Shown in pieces: positions 8,368 to 17,066 of a stretch of DNA of 64,000 nucleotides. Position 1 is the stretch's first letter; every line of letters begins with the position of its first letter. Both the position numbers and the translations under genes were made by a program. Origin of the DNA: G963669295 sp963669295 (GTDB lineage: Bacteria; Bacteroidota; Bacteroidia; Flavobacteriales_D; CALLUQ01). The stretch is from NCBI GenBank assembly GCA_963669295.1, contig OY769938.1, positions 3,906,001-3,970,000 on the forward strand, given 5' to 3'. Under the pieces are notes generated by a model. It saw nothing but the letters and a program-made list of their open reading frames with translations, was not told where the DNA came from and did no database searches.

Positions 8368-9644
8368 TGGAACAAGAAACAGTCATACAGGTTAGTGAGT
8401 TGGGAAAAAGATACCGTTTGGGGGTATTGGGCGGGAGAACGCTTTCCGATGACTTAAAAGTTTGGTGGGCGAAATTGAGGGGCAAGCCCAATCCGTTGGC
8501 AATGGTTGATGATAAAAACAGCCAGCTGGAAGAAGGAACCCTTTTTTGGGCGTTAAAAGACATCAGTTTTGAAGTGAAAAAGGGGGAGATTTTGGGCATC
8601 ATCGGAAAAAATGGTGCAGGAAAGTCGACCTTGCTCAAGTTACTTTCTCAAATCACATCGCCTACGGAAGGTGATATAAAGATGAAAGGGAAAGTGGCTA
8701 GTTTGCTTGAAGTGGGTACTGGTTTTCATCCAGAGCTTACAGGAAGAGAAAATATTTACCTTAATGGAGCCATTCTTGGCATGACGAAAGGGGAGATCAA
8801 TAAAAAGATTGATGACATCATTGATTTCTCAGGCATTAAATACCATATTGATACGCCGGTAAAGCGCTATTCTTCAGGAATGAAAGTAAGATTAGGTTTT
8901 GCTGTTGCAGCACATCTTGAGCCGGAAATCCTGATTATTGATGAGGTATTGGCTGTTGGCGATGCCGAGTTTCAAAAGAAGTGCCTGGGGAAAATGAAAG
9001 ATGTTACAAGCGAAGGAAGAACTGTGCTGTTTGTGAGTCATAATATGACCTCTATCAATTCATTATGCGACCGTTGTTTGTATCTTAAGAATGGGAAAGT
9101 ATTTGCATCTGGTGATACCAGCGACATTGTTAACCTTTACTTGAGTACAGAGAATACGTTTGTAACGGAGGTTACTTTTGAAGAAGATAAAAGACCTGGG
9201 AACGAAGTGGCAGTGTTGCATTCGGCAAGGGTTATTGACGAGCAAAAGAACATCATGTCGAGTGCGAGTGTTAATCAATCGATTGGCATTGAAATGGAAT
9301 ATGAGGTGCTTGTTGAGGGGTACTTACCTGTTCCGAACATTCATATGTTTACCATTAAAAGTGAGCATGTGTTTGTAAGTTCAGAAACAAGTAAGCAAGA
9401 GTTAGGAAATGTAGGGATGCATAAGTCGATTATGTGGATTCCCGCTAATTTATTGAACCAGGGAACTTATATTTTTAACATCGCTTTGTCTGATTTTACT
9501 CCGGTTAAAAATCACTTTAATGTAAAAGAAGCATTGTCGTTAGAAGTAATTGAAGATATTGGCGAACGCGACACTGATTTTGTAAAAACCATACCCGGAA
9601 TTATTCGCCCCAAATTAAAATGGGATTCCGTAACTACGAATTAA
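8367..9644 (+). CDS. wzt: Polysaccharide ABC exporter ATPase with C-terminal glycan-binding domain (Wzt-like)
   Basis: A 425-residue protein. The ATPase domain (about 1-250) has Walker A GKNGAGKST (about 82-90), signature YSSGMKVRLGFA and Walker B LIIDEVLAVGD. About 150 extra residues after position 275 form a beta-rich domain in the position of the Wzt C-terminal domain, which in characterised systems recognises the modified end of the O-polysaccharide. That would make export depend on correct capping, for example by the methyltransferases encoded downstream. The start overlaps the permease stop. Confidence 0.93.
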   Translation: MEQETVIQVSELGKRYRLGVLGGRTLSDDLKVWWAKLRGKPNPLAMVDDKNSQLEEGTLFWALKDISFEVKKGEILGIIGKNGAGKSTLLKLLSQITSPTEGDIKMKGKVASLLEVGTGFHPELTGRENIYLNGAILGMTKGEINKKIDDIIDFSGIKYHIDTPVKRYSSGMKVRLGFAVAAHLEPEILIIDEVLAVGDAEFQKKCLGKMKDVTSEGRTVLFVSHNMTSINSLCDRCLYLKNGKVFASGDTSDIVNLYLSTENTFVTEVTFEEDKRPGNEVAVLHSARVIDEQKNIMSSASVNQSIGIEMEYEVLVEGYLPVPNIHMFTIKSEHVFVSSETSKQELGNVGMHKSIMWIPANLLNQGTYIFNIALSDFTPVKNHFNVKEALSLEVIEDIGERDTDFVKTIPGIIRPKLKWDSVTTN

Positions 9645-9650
9645 ACTGTT

Positions 9651-10427
9651 ATGAAGGTAGTCATCTTTGCCGGCGGCTTTGGAACAAGAATATCAGAAGA
9701 GTCTCATCTTCGGCCTAAGCCGATGGTTGAAATAGGCGGTAAACCCATCCTATGGCATATTATGAAAATGTATGAAGTTCATGGCATCAATGAGTTTGTA
9801 ATTTGCCTTGGCTACAAAGGTTATATGATCAAGGAGTATTTTATGAATTACTTCATGCATAATTCTGATGTTACACTCGATCTGGAAACCAACCAGGTAG
9901 AAGTGCATGAGTCTAAGGGAGAAAAATTCAAGGTAACACTTATCGATACAGGTTTACATACTAGTACTGCCGGGCGGTTACAGCGTGTGAAAAAGCACGT
10001 AGAAAACAGCACCTTTATGCTTACCTATGGCGATGGTGTTTCCGACATCAACTTGAAAGAGTTGTTGACCCTGCATCAATCGCATGGAAAAATAGCTACA
10101 GTTACTTCAGTTCAACCAGCTGGGAAGTTTGGTTCACTCGATATTCAAGAAGATGGGAAGGTTAATAGTTTTATTGAGAAGCCGAAAGGAGATGGTTATT
10201 GGATCAATGGAGGCTTTTTTATATTGGAGCCAGAAGTATTCAACTACTTGCCCGAAAATGCGGATGATACCATGTGGGAGCAAAGCCCATTGGTAAATCT
10301 GGCAAAGGATGGGGAACTATATGCACACAAGCATTTTGGATTTTGGAAGTGTATGGATGCATTGAGAGATAAAGTAGAATTGGAGGAAATCTGGAAATCT
10401 GGAAACGCTCCCTGGAAATTGTGGTAA
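9651..10427 (+). CDS. rfbF: Glucose-1-phosphate cytidylyltransferase
   Basis: A 258-residue nucleotidyltransferase that makes CDP-glucose from CTP and glucose 1-phosphate. The N-terminal signature AGGFGTRISEES with the following RPKPMVEIGGKPILWH is the RfbF pattern, and length matches the family. It begins the CDP-sugar cassette. Its stop codon overlaps the next start (TAATG), so it is coupled to the CDP-glucose dehydratase that uses its product. Confidence 0.95.
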   Translation: MKVVIFAGGFGTRISEESHLRPKPMVEIGGKPILWHIMKMYEVHGINEFVICLGYKGYMIKEYFMNYFMHNSDVTLDLETNQVEVHESKGEKFKVTLIDTGLHTSTAGRLQRVKKHVENSTFMLTYGDGVSDINLKELLTLHQSHGKIATVTSVQPAGKFGSLDIQEDGKVNSFIEKPKGDGYWINGGFFILEPEVFNYLPENADDTMWEQSPLVNLAKDGELYAHKHFGFWKCMDALRDKVELEEIWKSGNAPWKLW

Positions 10428-11509
10428 TGGTTGAGCTTTTCAATGGAACATACTGCAATAAAAAAGTACTAATTACCGGAAATACTGGTTTTAAAGGTAG
10501 TTGGCTTGCCCTTTGGTTGCAGCAGATGGGAGCCAATGTTACCGGGCTATCTAATGAAGAGTATCCCAATACAAAGCATTTTGATGCGCTGCAACTCGAT
10601 TACCCCACCCTGAACATCGATATTAACGAGCAACAAAAGGTGATTGAGGCAGTACAAGAGGTACAACCCGATATTATTTTTCATCTGGCAGCACAATCGT
10701 TGGTGCGCGAATCTTACAGAGACCCATTAACTACATATAGTACCAACATCATTGGCACACTCAATGTGTTTGAAGCGGCTCGGCATGCCAGTAGTGTAAA
10801 AGCCATTGTAAATGTTACCACTGATAAGGTATATGAAAATAAAGAGCAAGATATTGCTTACGTTGAAGGCGATGAGTTGGGTGGGTTTGATCTGTATAGT
10901 TCCTCCAAGGCTTGTGTAGAAATCTTAACGAACTCCTATAAGCGAGCTTTCTTTGAAGGCGATCGTAAGGTGCTGGTAGCAGCGGTTAGGGCAGGTAATG
11001 TTATTGGGGGAGGTGATGATGCAGCTGATCGGTTGATTCCAGATATTATCCGTGCTACGGTAAAAGAAGAAATCGTATTTATTCGCAATCCATACTCGGT
11101 GCGACCATGGCAGCATGTGCTAGAACCTTTATCTGGCTATTTATTGGTGGGGCAAAAACTCTTGAATGAACGTGCTGATTGTGCTACACCCTGGAATTTT
11201 GGACCGGAAGATAGCAGTTGCATAGAAGTTCAACAGGTTACTCAGCTTATTCACGAAGGTTGGAACAGTGTAAAGTTTGAACTCAATAAAGAAGAGAAAA
11301 CAACTTTTCACGAAGCTAAACTGCTTAAACTTAATAGTAACAAGGCCAAAAATGAATTGCAATGGACACCTGTTTGGTCGATTCAAGAAACATTAGCCAA
11401 AACCATTGGTTGGTATAAAGACTTTGAGTTAAATGCGAAAATTAATTCCTTTGACGACCTAAATGGATTTGTTGCAGATGCCAGTGCCAAAAATGCGCCA
11501 TGGTGTTAA
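10427..11509 (+). CDS. rfbG: CDP-glucose 4,6-dehydratase
   Basis: A 360-residue short-chain dehydrogenase-type enzyme converting CDP-glucose to CDP-4-keto-6-deoxyglucose. The NAD-binding motif GNTGFKGSWL, unusually with Phe-Lys-Gly as in RfbG proteins, lies near residues 17-26, and the catalytic Tyr-x-x-x-Lys appears in LYSSSKA. I chose the ATG at 10427 because it overlaps the rfbF stop; an in-frame GTG at 10421 would add two residues. The product is the branching point for the epimerase, methyltransferase and aminotransferase that follow. Confidence 0.95.
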   Translation: MVELFNGTYCNKKVLITGNTGFKGSWLALWLQQMGANVTGLSNEEYPNTKHFDALQLDYPTLNIDINEQQKVIEAVQEVQPDIIFHLAAQSLVRESYRDPLTTYSTNIIGTLNVFEAARHASSVKAIVNVTTDKVYENKEQDIAYVEGDELGGFDLYSSSKACVEILTNSYKRAFFEGDRKVLVAAVRAGNVIGGGDDAADRLIPDIIRATVKEEIVFIRNPYSVRPWQHVLEPLSGYLLVGQKLLNERADCATPWNFGPEDSSCIEVQQVTQLIHEGWNSVKFELNKEEKTTFHEAKLLKLNSNKAKNELQWTPVWSIQETLAKTIGWYKDFELNAKINSFDDLNGFVADASAKNAPWC

Positions 11510-11519
11510 CCGTTAAAAC

Positions 11520-12071
11520 ATGATATTCGAACCATCAACACTGCCCGGAGCCTATACCATTTCGTTAGAGCCATTTGCCGACGACAGAGGATGGTTTTCC
11601 AGGTATTTTTGTAAAAGAGAGTTCGAAAGCATAGGACATACTGATGAATTTGTGCAGTTCAACCATTCTTTTAATGCGGTTAAGGGAACCATACGAGGCA
11701 TGCATTATCAACACCCACCACATACTGAAGTGAAATTAATTCGTTGCGTCAGTGGGGCTGTTTATGATGTAATTGTAGACATTCGCCAAAATTCTCCAAC
11801 ATTTATGCAATGGTTTGGTGTAAAATTGTCGGAAGAAAACAAAAAAATGATTTATGTACCGGCAGGATTTGCACATGGGTTTCAAACCCTAACCGATGGT
11901 GCTCAATTGTTGTATCATCATACTGAGTTTTATGTGCCGGGTCATGAAGGAGCCATCCGGTATAATGATGCCCTGCTTAATATTGAGTGGCCCTTAGAAG
12001 CAACGGTGATTTCAGATAAAGACAATAATTACGCAGATTTAACCAACGAATTTAAAGGGGTAGCTGTATGA
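11520..12071 (+). CDS. RfbC-like 3,5-epimerase (cupin) acting in the CDP-sugar cassette
   Basis: A 183-residue cupin of the dTDP-4-dehydrorhamnose 3,5-epimerase family, with the catalytic-His region GTIRGMHYQ, the YDVIVDIR strand and the C-terminal FAHGFQTL motif. No dTDP-sugar genes lie nearby; the gene sits between rfbG and a sugar C-methyltransferase, so a CDP-4-keto-6-deoxyhexose is the more likely substrate (inference). Its end overlaps the next gene by four bases. Confidence 0.88.
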   Translation: MIFEPSTLPGAYTISLEPFADDRGWFSRYFCKREFESIGHTDEFVQFNHSFNAVKGTIRGMHYQHPPHTEVKLIRCVSGAVYDVIVDIRQNSPTFMQWFGVKLSEENKKMIYVPAGFAHGFQTLTDGAQLLYHHTEFYVPGHEGAIRYNDALLNIEWPLEATVISDKDNNYADLTNEFKGVAV

Positions 12072-13294
12072 AGTGTAGGTTTTGTAGCCATGAGTTAAGT
12101 GTAGAATTCATTGATCTCAATGATGCTCCACCATCCAATTCTTTCTTAAGTAAAGAAGGATTGGATCGTGATGAGGCATATTATCCATTGAAGTTATATG
12201 TGTGCGATCAATGTTTTTTGGTTCAAGTAGATGAATACAAATTAGCTACCGAGATCTTTGATGAAGAGTATGTGTACTTTTCTTCGTATTCTAAAAGCTG
12301 GCTGGCACATTCTAAAGCATACTGTAATATGATGGTAGAGCGCTTTGGGTTTAACGAAGATTCATTGGTTACTGAAATAGCTTCTAATGACGGTTATCTG
12401 CTACAGTACTTCCAGGAGAAGAGTATCCCGGTATTGGGCATTGAACCTACATTAAGTACAGCAAAAGTATCGCGCGAGAAAGGCATTGAGAATTTAGTAG
12501 CGTTTTTTGGCGTTGAGTTGGCACAACAGTTGGCTGATGAAGGCAGGAAAACCGACCTGCTATTAGGCAATAATGTGTTAGCTCATGTTCCTAATATCAA
12601 CGACTTTGTAGGTGGATTTAAGGTGGTGTTGAAAGAAAGAGGAGTTGTTACCATGGAATTTCCCCACCTGATGCAACTCATTCAGCACAACCAATTTGAT
12701 ACCATCTACCACGAACATTTTTCATATTTGTCGCTGACTACCGTATGCAATATCTTTCATCAGCATGGATTAGAGTTATTTGATGTAGAAGAATTGCCTA
12801 CGCATGGAGGCTCGTTACGCATTTTTGGGAAGCATGTTGAAGATGAAACCAAGCCGGTTACAGAACGATTGGAAAAGCTACTGCAAAAGGAAAGAGAAGA
12901 AGGACTTACTACCGTTGAGTATTATAAAGGGTTTGCAGAAAAAGCTGAACTGGTAAAAATGCAGATGCTTCAGTTTTTAGAAGAACAGAAGGCAGCTGGA
13001 ACGAAGGTGGCAGCGTATGGTGCCGCTGCTAAGGGCAATACCTTACTTAATTATTGTGAGGTGAAAGATGATGTGATTAAATTTGTGGTAGATGCTTCCC
13101 CACACAAGCAAGGAAAGTACTTGCCTGGAAGTCATATTCCCGTGGTGGAAGAGGCCGAAATAAGAAAATACAAACCTAACTATATCATAATTCTGCCCTG
13201 GAACATTCAACAGGAAATTATGGAACAGTTGGATTACATCAAGGAGTGGGGAGGTAAATTTGTTATACCCATTCCTCAATTAGCAATTGTATAA
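12068..13294 (+). CDS. Zn-dependent sugar C-methyltransferase (TylC3/NovU type)
   Basis: A 408-residue protein with the three-part layout of sugar 3-C-methyltransferases. An N-terminal zinc-binding domain carries Cys3-x-x-Cys6 and Cys46-x-x-Cys49. A central SAM-binding domain has TEIASNDGYLLQYF (about 101-114). The C-terminal domain has GAAAKGNTLLNY. These enzymes add a methyl branch to carbon 3 (or 5) of 4-keto-6-deoxy nucleotide sugars. The start codon overlaps the epimerase stop (ATGA). With rfbF, rfbG and the aminotransferase that follows it predicts a C-methyl-branched 6-deoxy sugar. Confidence 0.9.
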   Translation: MKCRFCSHELSVEFIDLNDAPPSNSFLSKEGLDRDEAYYPLKLYVCDQCFLVQVDEYKLATEIFDEEYVYFSSYSKSWLAHSKAYCNMMVERFGFNEDSLVTEIASNDGYLLQYFQEKSIPVLGIEPTLSTAKVSREKGIENLVAFFGVELAQQLADEGRKTDLLLGNNVLAHVPNINDFVGGFKVVLKERGVVTMEFPHLMQLIQHNQFDTIYHEHFSYLSLTTVCNIFHQHGLELFDVEELPTHGGSLRIFGKHVEDETKPVTERLEKLLQKEREEGLTTVEYYKGFAEKAELVKMQMLQFLEEQKAAGTKVAAYGAAAKGNTLLNYCEVKDDVIKFVVDASPHKQGKYLPGSHIPVVEEAEIRKYKPNYIIILPWNIQQEIMEQLDYIKEWGGKFVIPIPQLAIV

Positions 13295-13295
13295 T

Positions 13296-14399
13296 ATGAA
13301 GCGAATAAACATTACTCGCCCCTCTATTACCGATTTGGAAATTGGTTATGTGCAAGATGCCATTGCTAATGGCTGGGGCGATCAATGTTATGAATACATC
13401 AAGCGATTTGAACAATCATTTCCCGCCTACCTTGGTGCTAACCATGGATTAGCTACCTCCAGTTGTACCGGTGCCATTCACCTGGCGCTAATGGCATTAG
13501 GAGTAAAGGCTGGCGATGAAGTAATTGTACCTGAAACCACCTGGATTGCCAGTGTAGAACCTGTATTGTACATTGGCGCTAAACCAATATTTGTAGACGT
13601 GCTGGAAGATACCTGGTGTATCGACCCTGTAAAGGTAGAAGCAGCCATTACTGAGAAAACCAAAGCCATAATAGTGGTACACCTTTATGGTAATTTGGTA
13701 GAAATGGATGAAATTATGGCCATTGCTAAGAAGCACGATATTAAGGTGTTAGAAGATGCTGCCGAAGGGTTAGGTTCTGAATACAAAGGACAAAAAGTTG
13801 GCAGCATTGCCGATGCTGGTGTATTTTCATTTCACGGCACCAAAACAATGTCTACTGGTGAAGGGGGGATTGTGGTGACCAATAGCAAAGAAACCCTGGA
13901 GCGTGCCAGCATTTTAAACGATCATGGTCGTGATCCAAAGGTGGGGAAAACTTTTTGGATGGAAGATTATGGGTATAAATATAAAATGTCGAACCTTCAG
14001 GCTGCTATGGGGTGTGCTCAAGTTGAACGATTGGAGGAGTTGGTCGCGAAGAAGCGACTGATTTTCGAATGGTACAAAGAAGGGTTTGCCGAAAGAGATG
14101 ATATTGCTATCAATGCAGAGCAAGCATATGCTAAAAATAGTTGTTGGATGCCCACGGCTCTATTTGATAAAGCATTGAATGTAGATCGCGATGGATTGAT
14201 AGCACACTTAAAAGCAAACAACATTGATAGCCGTCCTTTCTTTTATCCTCTTTCTTCATTGCCCATGTTTGAAAAGGTAAAAGAAAATAGGGTAGCTTAC
14301 AGTATTTTTGATCGGGCCATTAATTTGCCCAGTCATCACGAACTAGAAAAAGAAGACATCGACACTGTATGTCGTAAAGTAATAGAATACATTAGTTAG
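13296..14399 (+). CDS. DegT/DnrJ/EryC1-family sugar aminotransferase
   Basis: A 367-residue PLP enzyme; the Schiff-base lysine is Lys183 in SFHGTKTMSTGEGG. The family converts a nucleotide keto-sugar to an amino sugar using glutamate. I chose the ATG at 13296, directly after the methyltransferase stop, over an in-frame TTG at 13287. Sequence blocks such as DAAEGLGSEYKGQKVGSI are shared with the aminotransferase at 24222, so the two are paralogues. Context suggests it makes a 4-amino-4,6-dideoxy product on the CDP-linked, C-methylated sugar. Confidence 0.9.
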   Translation: MKRINITRPSITDLEIGYVQDAIANGWGDQCYEYIKRFEQSFPAYLGANHGLATSSCTGAIHLALMALGVKAGDEVIVPETTWIASVEPVLYIGAKPIFVDVLEDTWCIDPVKVEAAITEKTKAIIVVHLYGNLVEMDEIMAIAKKHDIKVLEDAAEGLGSEYKGQKVGSIADAGVFSFHGTKTMSTGEGGIVVTNSKETLERASILNDHGRDPKVGKTFWMEDYGYKYKMSNLQAAMGCAQVERLEELVAKKRLIFEWYKEGFAERDDIAINAEQAYAKNSCWMPTALFDKALNVDRDGLIAHLKANNIDSRPFFYPLSSLPMFEKVKENRVAYSIFDRAINLPSHHELEKEDIDTVCRKVIEYIS

Positions 14400-14401
14400 T
14401 T

Positions 14402-15181
14402 ATGAGTTTCGAACAAACAAAAGCATTTTGGGACCAACAGGCAGAAACCTACGGTACCTCAGCACAAGCTACTACCAACGATTTTTACATGCGCCAAATT
14501 GAAATCCGCTGTCTCGATGAATTGATCGGGAAATTGGCAGGTGAAGGCGCCACCATTGCCGATATAGGCTGTGGCAATGGCTATTCTACCATGGCATTGG
14601 CCAAAAAGTACAATAATCACACCTTTTATGGTTGTGATTACTCTGAAGGAATGATTGATTCGGCCAAAGTTACGCTGGCAAATGAAGGGTTGAACAACAC
14701 CAACTTTGGAGTGTTTGATTTGACCCAGGATACATTGAACGACACATATGACATTGCCTATACCATGCGTTGCTTGATTAACCTACCTACCTGGGAAGCG
14801 CAAAAAACAGCGTTCGACAAAATTCATAGTGCATTGAGCAATGGTGGTCATTACATCATGATTGAAAATTTTATGGATGGCCAAAACAATTTCAATGCTT
14901 TGCGTCGCCAGTTTGGTTTATCGGAGATTAATGTACGCCACCACAACCTTTTCTTCGAAAAAGAAGCCATGCTCGATTATATCAGTGATAAATTTGAAGT
15001 GGTAGAGCATCACAATATCAGTAGCCAATACTACCTGGTAAGTCGTATTGTTTATTCTAGCATTTGTATTGAAAATGGAGAGTCGCCCGATTACCACGAT
15101 ATCCACCACAAGTTAGGAAGCATGCTGCCTTTTCAGGGTAACAATGGTCCTATCCAGCTTTATCATCTTAAAAAGAAATAG
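14402..15181 (+). CDS. Class I SAM-dependent methyltransferase
   Basis: A 259-residue protein with motif I IADIGCGNGYSTMA (about residues 53-66) and a type-11-like methyltransferase core. In this setting it could O- or N-methylate a sugar of the glycan, perhaps as a terminal cap read by the Wzt-like domain; the acceptor cannot be told from sequence. It starts two bases after the aminotransferase and the next gene starts one base after its stop. Confidence 0.85.
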   Translation: MSFEQTKAFWDQQAETYGTSAQATTNDFYMRQIEIRCLDELIGKLAGEGATIADIGCGNGYSTMALAKKYNNHTFYGCDYSEGMIDSAKVTLANEGLNNTNFGVFDLTQDTLNDTYDIAYTMRCLINLPTWEAQKTAFDKIHSALSNGGHYIMIENFMDGQNNFNALRRQFGLSEINVRHHNLFFEKEAMLDYISDKFEVVEHHNISSQYYLVSRIVYSSICIENGESPDYHDIHHKLGSMLPFQGNNGPIQLYHLKKK

Positions 15182-15182
15182 C

Positions 15183-15914
15183 ATGAGCGAAATCAAAAAG
15201 TTTGAACAACAGCGGGACGAGAACATCAAAAACATTGGTGCCTCTAACGACCTTAGAGATTTGGGCATAAAATTCGTGGAAGAAAGCTCAAAGAAAAATT
15301 ACTCTTACAACTTTAGTTGGATGGGGCGTCCCGTGATTCAGTTCCCACAAGATATGATTGCCATGCAAGAAATATTGTGGGAGGTGCAACCTGACCTCAT
15401 CATTGAAACAGGCATTGCTCATGGAGGTTCATTGGTATACTATGCCTCATTAATGGAATTGATCGGCAAAGGAGAAGTATTGGGCATCGACATCGATATT
15501 CGTGAGCATAACCGTGAAGCCATTAAAAATCATCCTATGTATAAACGCATCAGCATGATTGAAGGCTCGGCTATTGATCAAGGTATTGTGGATCAGGTAG
15601 CGGCACATGCTGAAGGCAAGGAAACGGTGTTGGTAGTACTCGATTCTAATCATACACACGAACATGTAGCAGAAGAGTTAAGGATGTACTCTCCTTTTGT
15701 TACTCCAAATAGTTATTTGGTGGTATTTGATACCATTGTGGAAGACCTGCCTGACGATTTTTTCCCTAACCGGCCGTGGGGCAAGGGCGACAATCCTAAA
15801 ACAGCGGTATGGGACTTTTTAAAAGCAAATGATGCCTTTGAAATAGATCATCACGTAAATGATAAACTGTTGGTAACGGTAGCCCCGGATGGTTATCTAA
15901 AAAGAGTGAAGTAA
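15183..15914 (+). CDS. CmcI-family methyltransferase (cephalosporin-hydroxylase type)
   Basis: A 243-residue protein of the CmcI/rhamnosyl O-methyltransferase family. Motifs are ETGIAHGGSLVYYAS (SAM site), GIDIDIREHNR, LDSNHTHEHVAEEL (metal/SAM region) and DTIVEDLPDDFF, followed by the GYLKR C-terminus. Family members in polysaccharide loci methylate sugar hydroxyls. I start at the ATG at 15183; an upstream in-frame start at 15144 would overlap the previous gene by 38 bases and add residues outside the family. Confidence 0.87.
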   Translation: MSEIKKFEQQRDENIKNIGASNDLRDLGIKFVEESSKKNYSYNFSWMGRPVIQFPQDMIAMQEILWEVQPDLIIETGIAHGGSLVYYASLMELIGKGEVLGIDIDIREHNREAIKNHPMYKRISMIEGSAIDQGIVDQVAAHAEGKETVLVVLDSNHTHEHVAEELRMYSPFVTPNSYLVVFDTIVEDLPDDFFPNRPWGKGDNPKTAVWDFLKANDAFEIDHHVNDKLLVTVAPDGYLKRVK

Positions 15915-15917
15915 AAA

Positions 15918-16994
15918 ATGTTAGATCAACTAACACTTTTAATTCCTACCCATAACAGGCATCGGTATTTAAACAGATTACTCGATTATTACAACGAAAC
16001 ACCTTTCAATATTGTAGTGTGCGATTCTACGGAAGTTCCTTTCGATAAAATTGCTGACTATCCTAATGTAATCTATCATCATTACCCCGCTACCGATTAT
16101 ATGGTAAAGATGAACGATGTGTTATCGAAAATTAATACCCAGCGGTTACTTTTATGTGCTGATGACGATTTTATCGTTCCGGAAGCAATTTATCAATGCC
16201 TTGATTTTTTAGAAAAACACCCTGACTATTCTACAGTTTTGGGAAATTATATCTCCTTTAAGAATGAAGGAGGAAATATTAGAACCAGGCTTATGTATAC
16301 CCATGTATGCGATGTGGACATTTGTCATGAGAAGGCCTCTGAGCGTATTGAAGCAGTGTACAATAATTATTTTCAAACGTTTTACTCCATTCATTTTACC
16401 AGCACTGTGAAAATGTTATTCAAGCTCTGTGCTGAGAACGCCATACAAGTAAAGCTGAACGAGAAGTTGTTTTCCATGTTGGCCATCATCAATGGGAAAA
16501 TACGAATCCTCCCTATCTTTTATTCGGTGCGTGAAGCCATTGAAGATAGTGGTAGTACACGTTATGTAGATTTGGATGTAATTTGTAGGAATGAAGCGTA
16601 CGAGCAAGATTACCAAACATTTATAACGCTTAGTGGAAATTACCTTGCCGAAAAAGAAGGCATTGATGTAGAACATGCTAAAGCCATGGTGTTTAATGCA
16701 TTTGATGCACATATAGAAGAGCTAATACACAAAAGGAAAAAAGCACAAGCAACTCCAACGGCTGTGATAAATAAAGGCTGGAAAGAAAAGGTGAAAACCA
16801 ATAAGTTGGTATCAGGCATTTATCGCAACCTATTAATACGTGGAAAGATAAAGGAAGAAAAAAAAGCGTATGAAAACAGGCATTTGAAATATGGCGTGAA
16901 ATATAAAGAGGGTGGAAAATTATATTTCACAAACCATGAGGAAGATCAGCAATTAGAAAGGGTGAAAACGTTTATTTTGAAGCACAACATTTAG
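15918..16994 (+). CDS. Glycosyltransferase, TIGR00180-type
   Basis: A 358-residue GT-A fold protein. The N-terminus LTLLIPTHNRHRYLNRLLDY and the metal-binding LLCADDDFIVP motif match the family-2-related TIGR00180 domain. A C-terminal tail rich in Lys/Glu ends KLYFTNHEEDQQLERVKTF. It probably adds one sugar to the growing lipid-linked glycan in the cytoplasm. The next gene is a divergent member of the same family, and a fragment resembling this C-terminal tail follows that one. Confidence 0.87.
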   Translation: MLDQLTLLIPTHNRHRYLNRLLDYYNETPFNIVVCDSTEVPFDKIADYPNVIYHHYPATDYMVKMNDVLSKINTQRLLLCADDDFIVPEAIYQCLDFLEKHPDYSTVLGNYISFKNEGGNIRTRLMYTHVCDVDICHEKASERIEAVYNNYFQTFYSIHFTSTVKMLFKLCAENAIQVKLNEKLFSMLAIINGKIRILPIFYSVREAIEDSGSTRYVDLDVICRNEAYEQDYQTFITLSGNYLAEKEGIDVEHAKAMVFNAFDAHIEELIHKRKKAQATPTAVINKGWKEKVKTNKLVSGIYRNLLIRGKIKEEKKAYENRHLKYGVKYKEGGKLYFTNHEEDQQLERVKTFILKHNI

Positions 16995-17066
16995 CAGTTG
17001 TGTTTATCTTGTCTCAACCGTAACTTTAATCGCTGTTGTGAATGGATAGGGCAACTATTCCAACCC

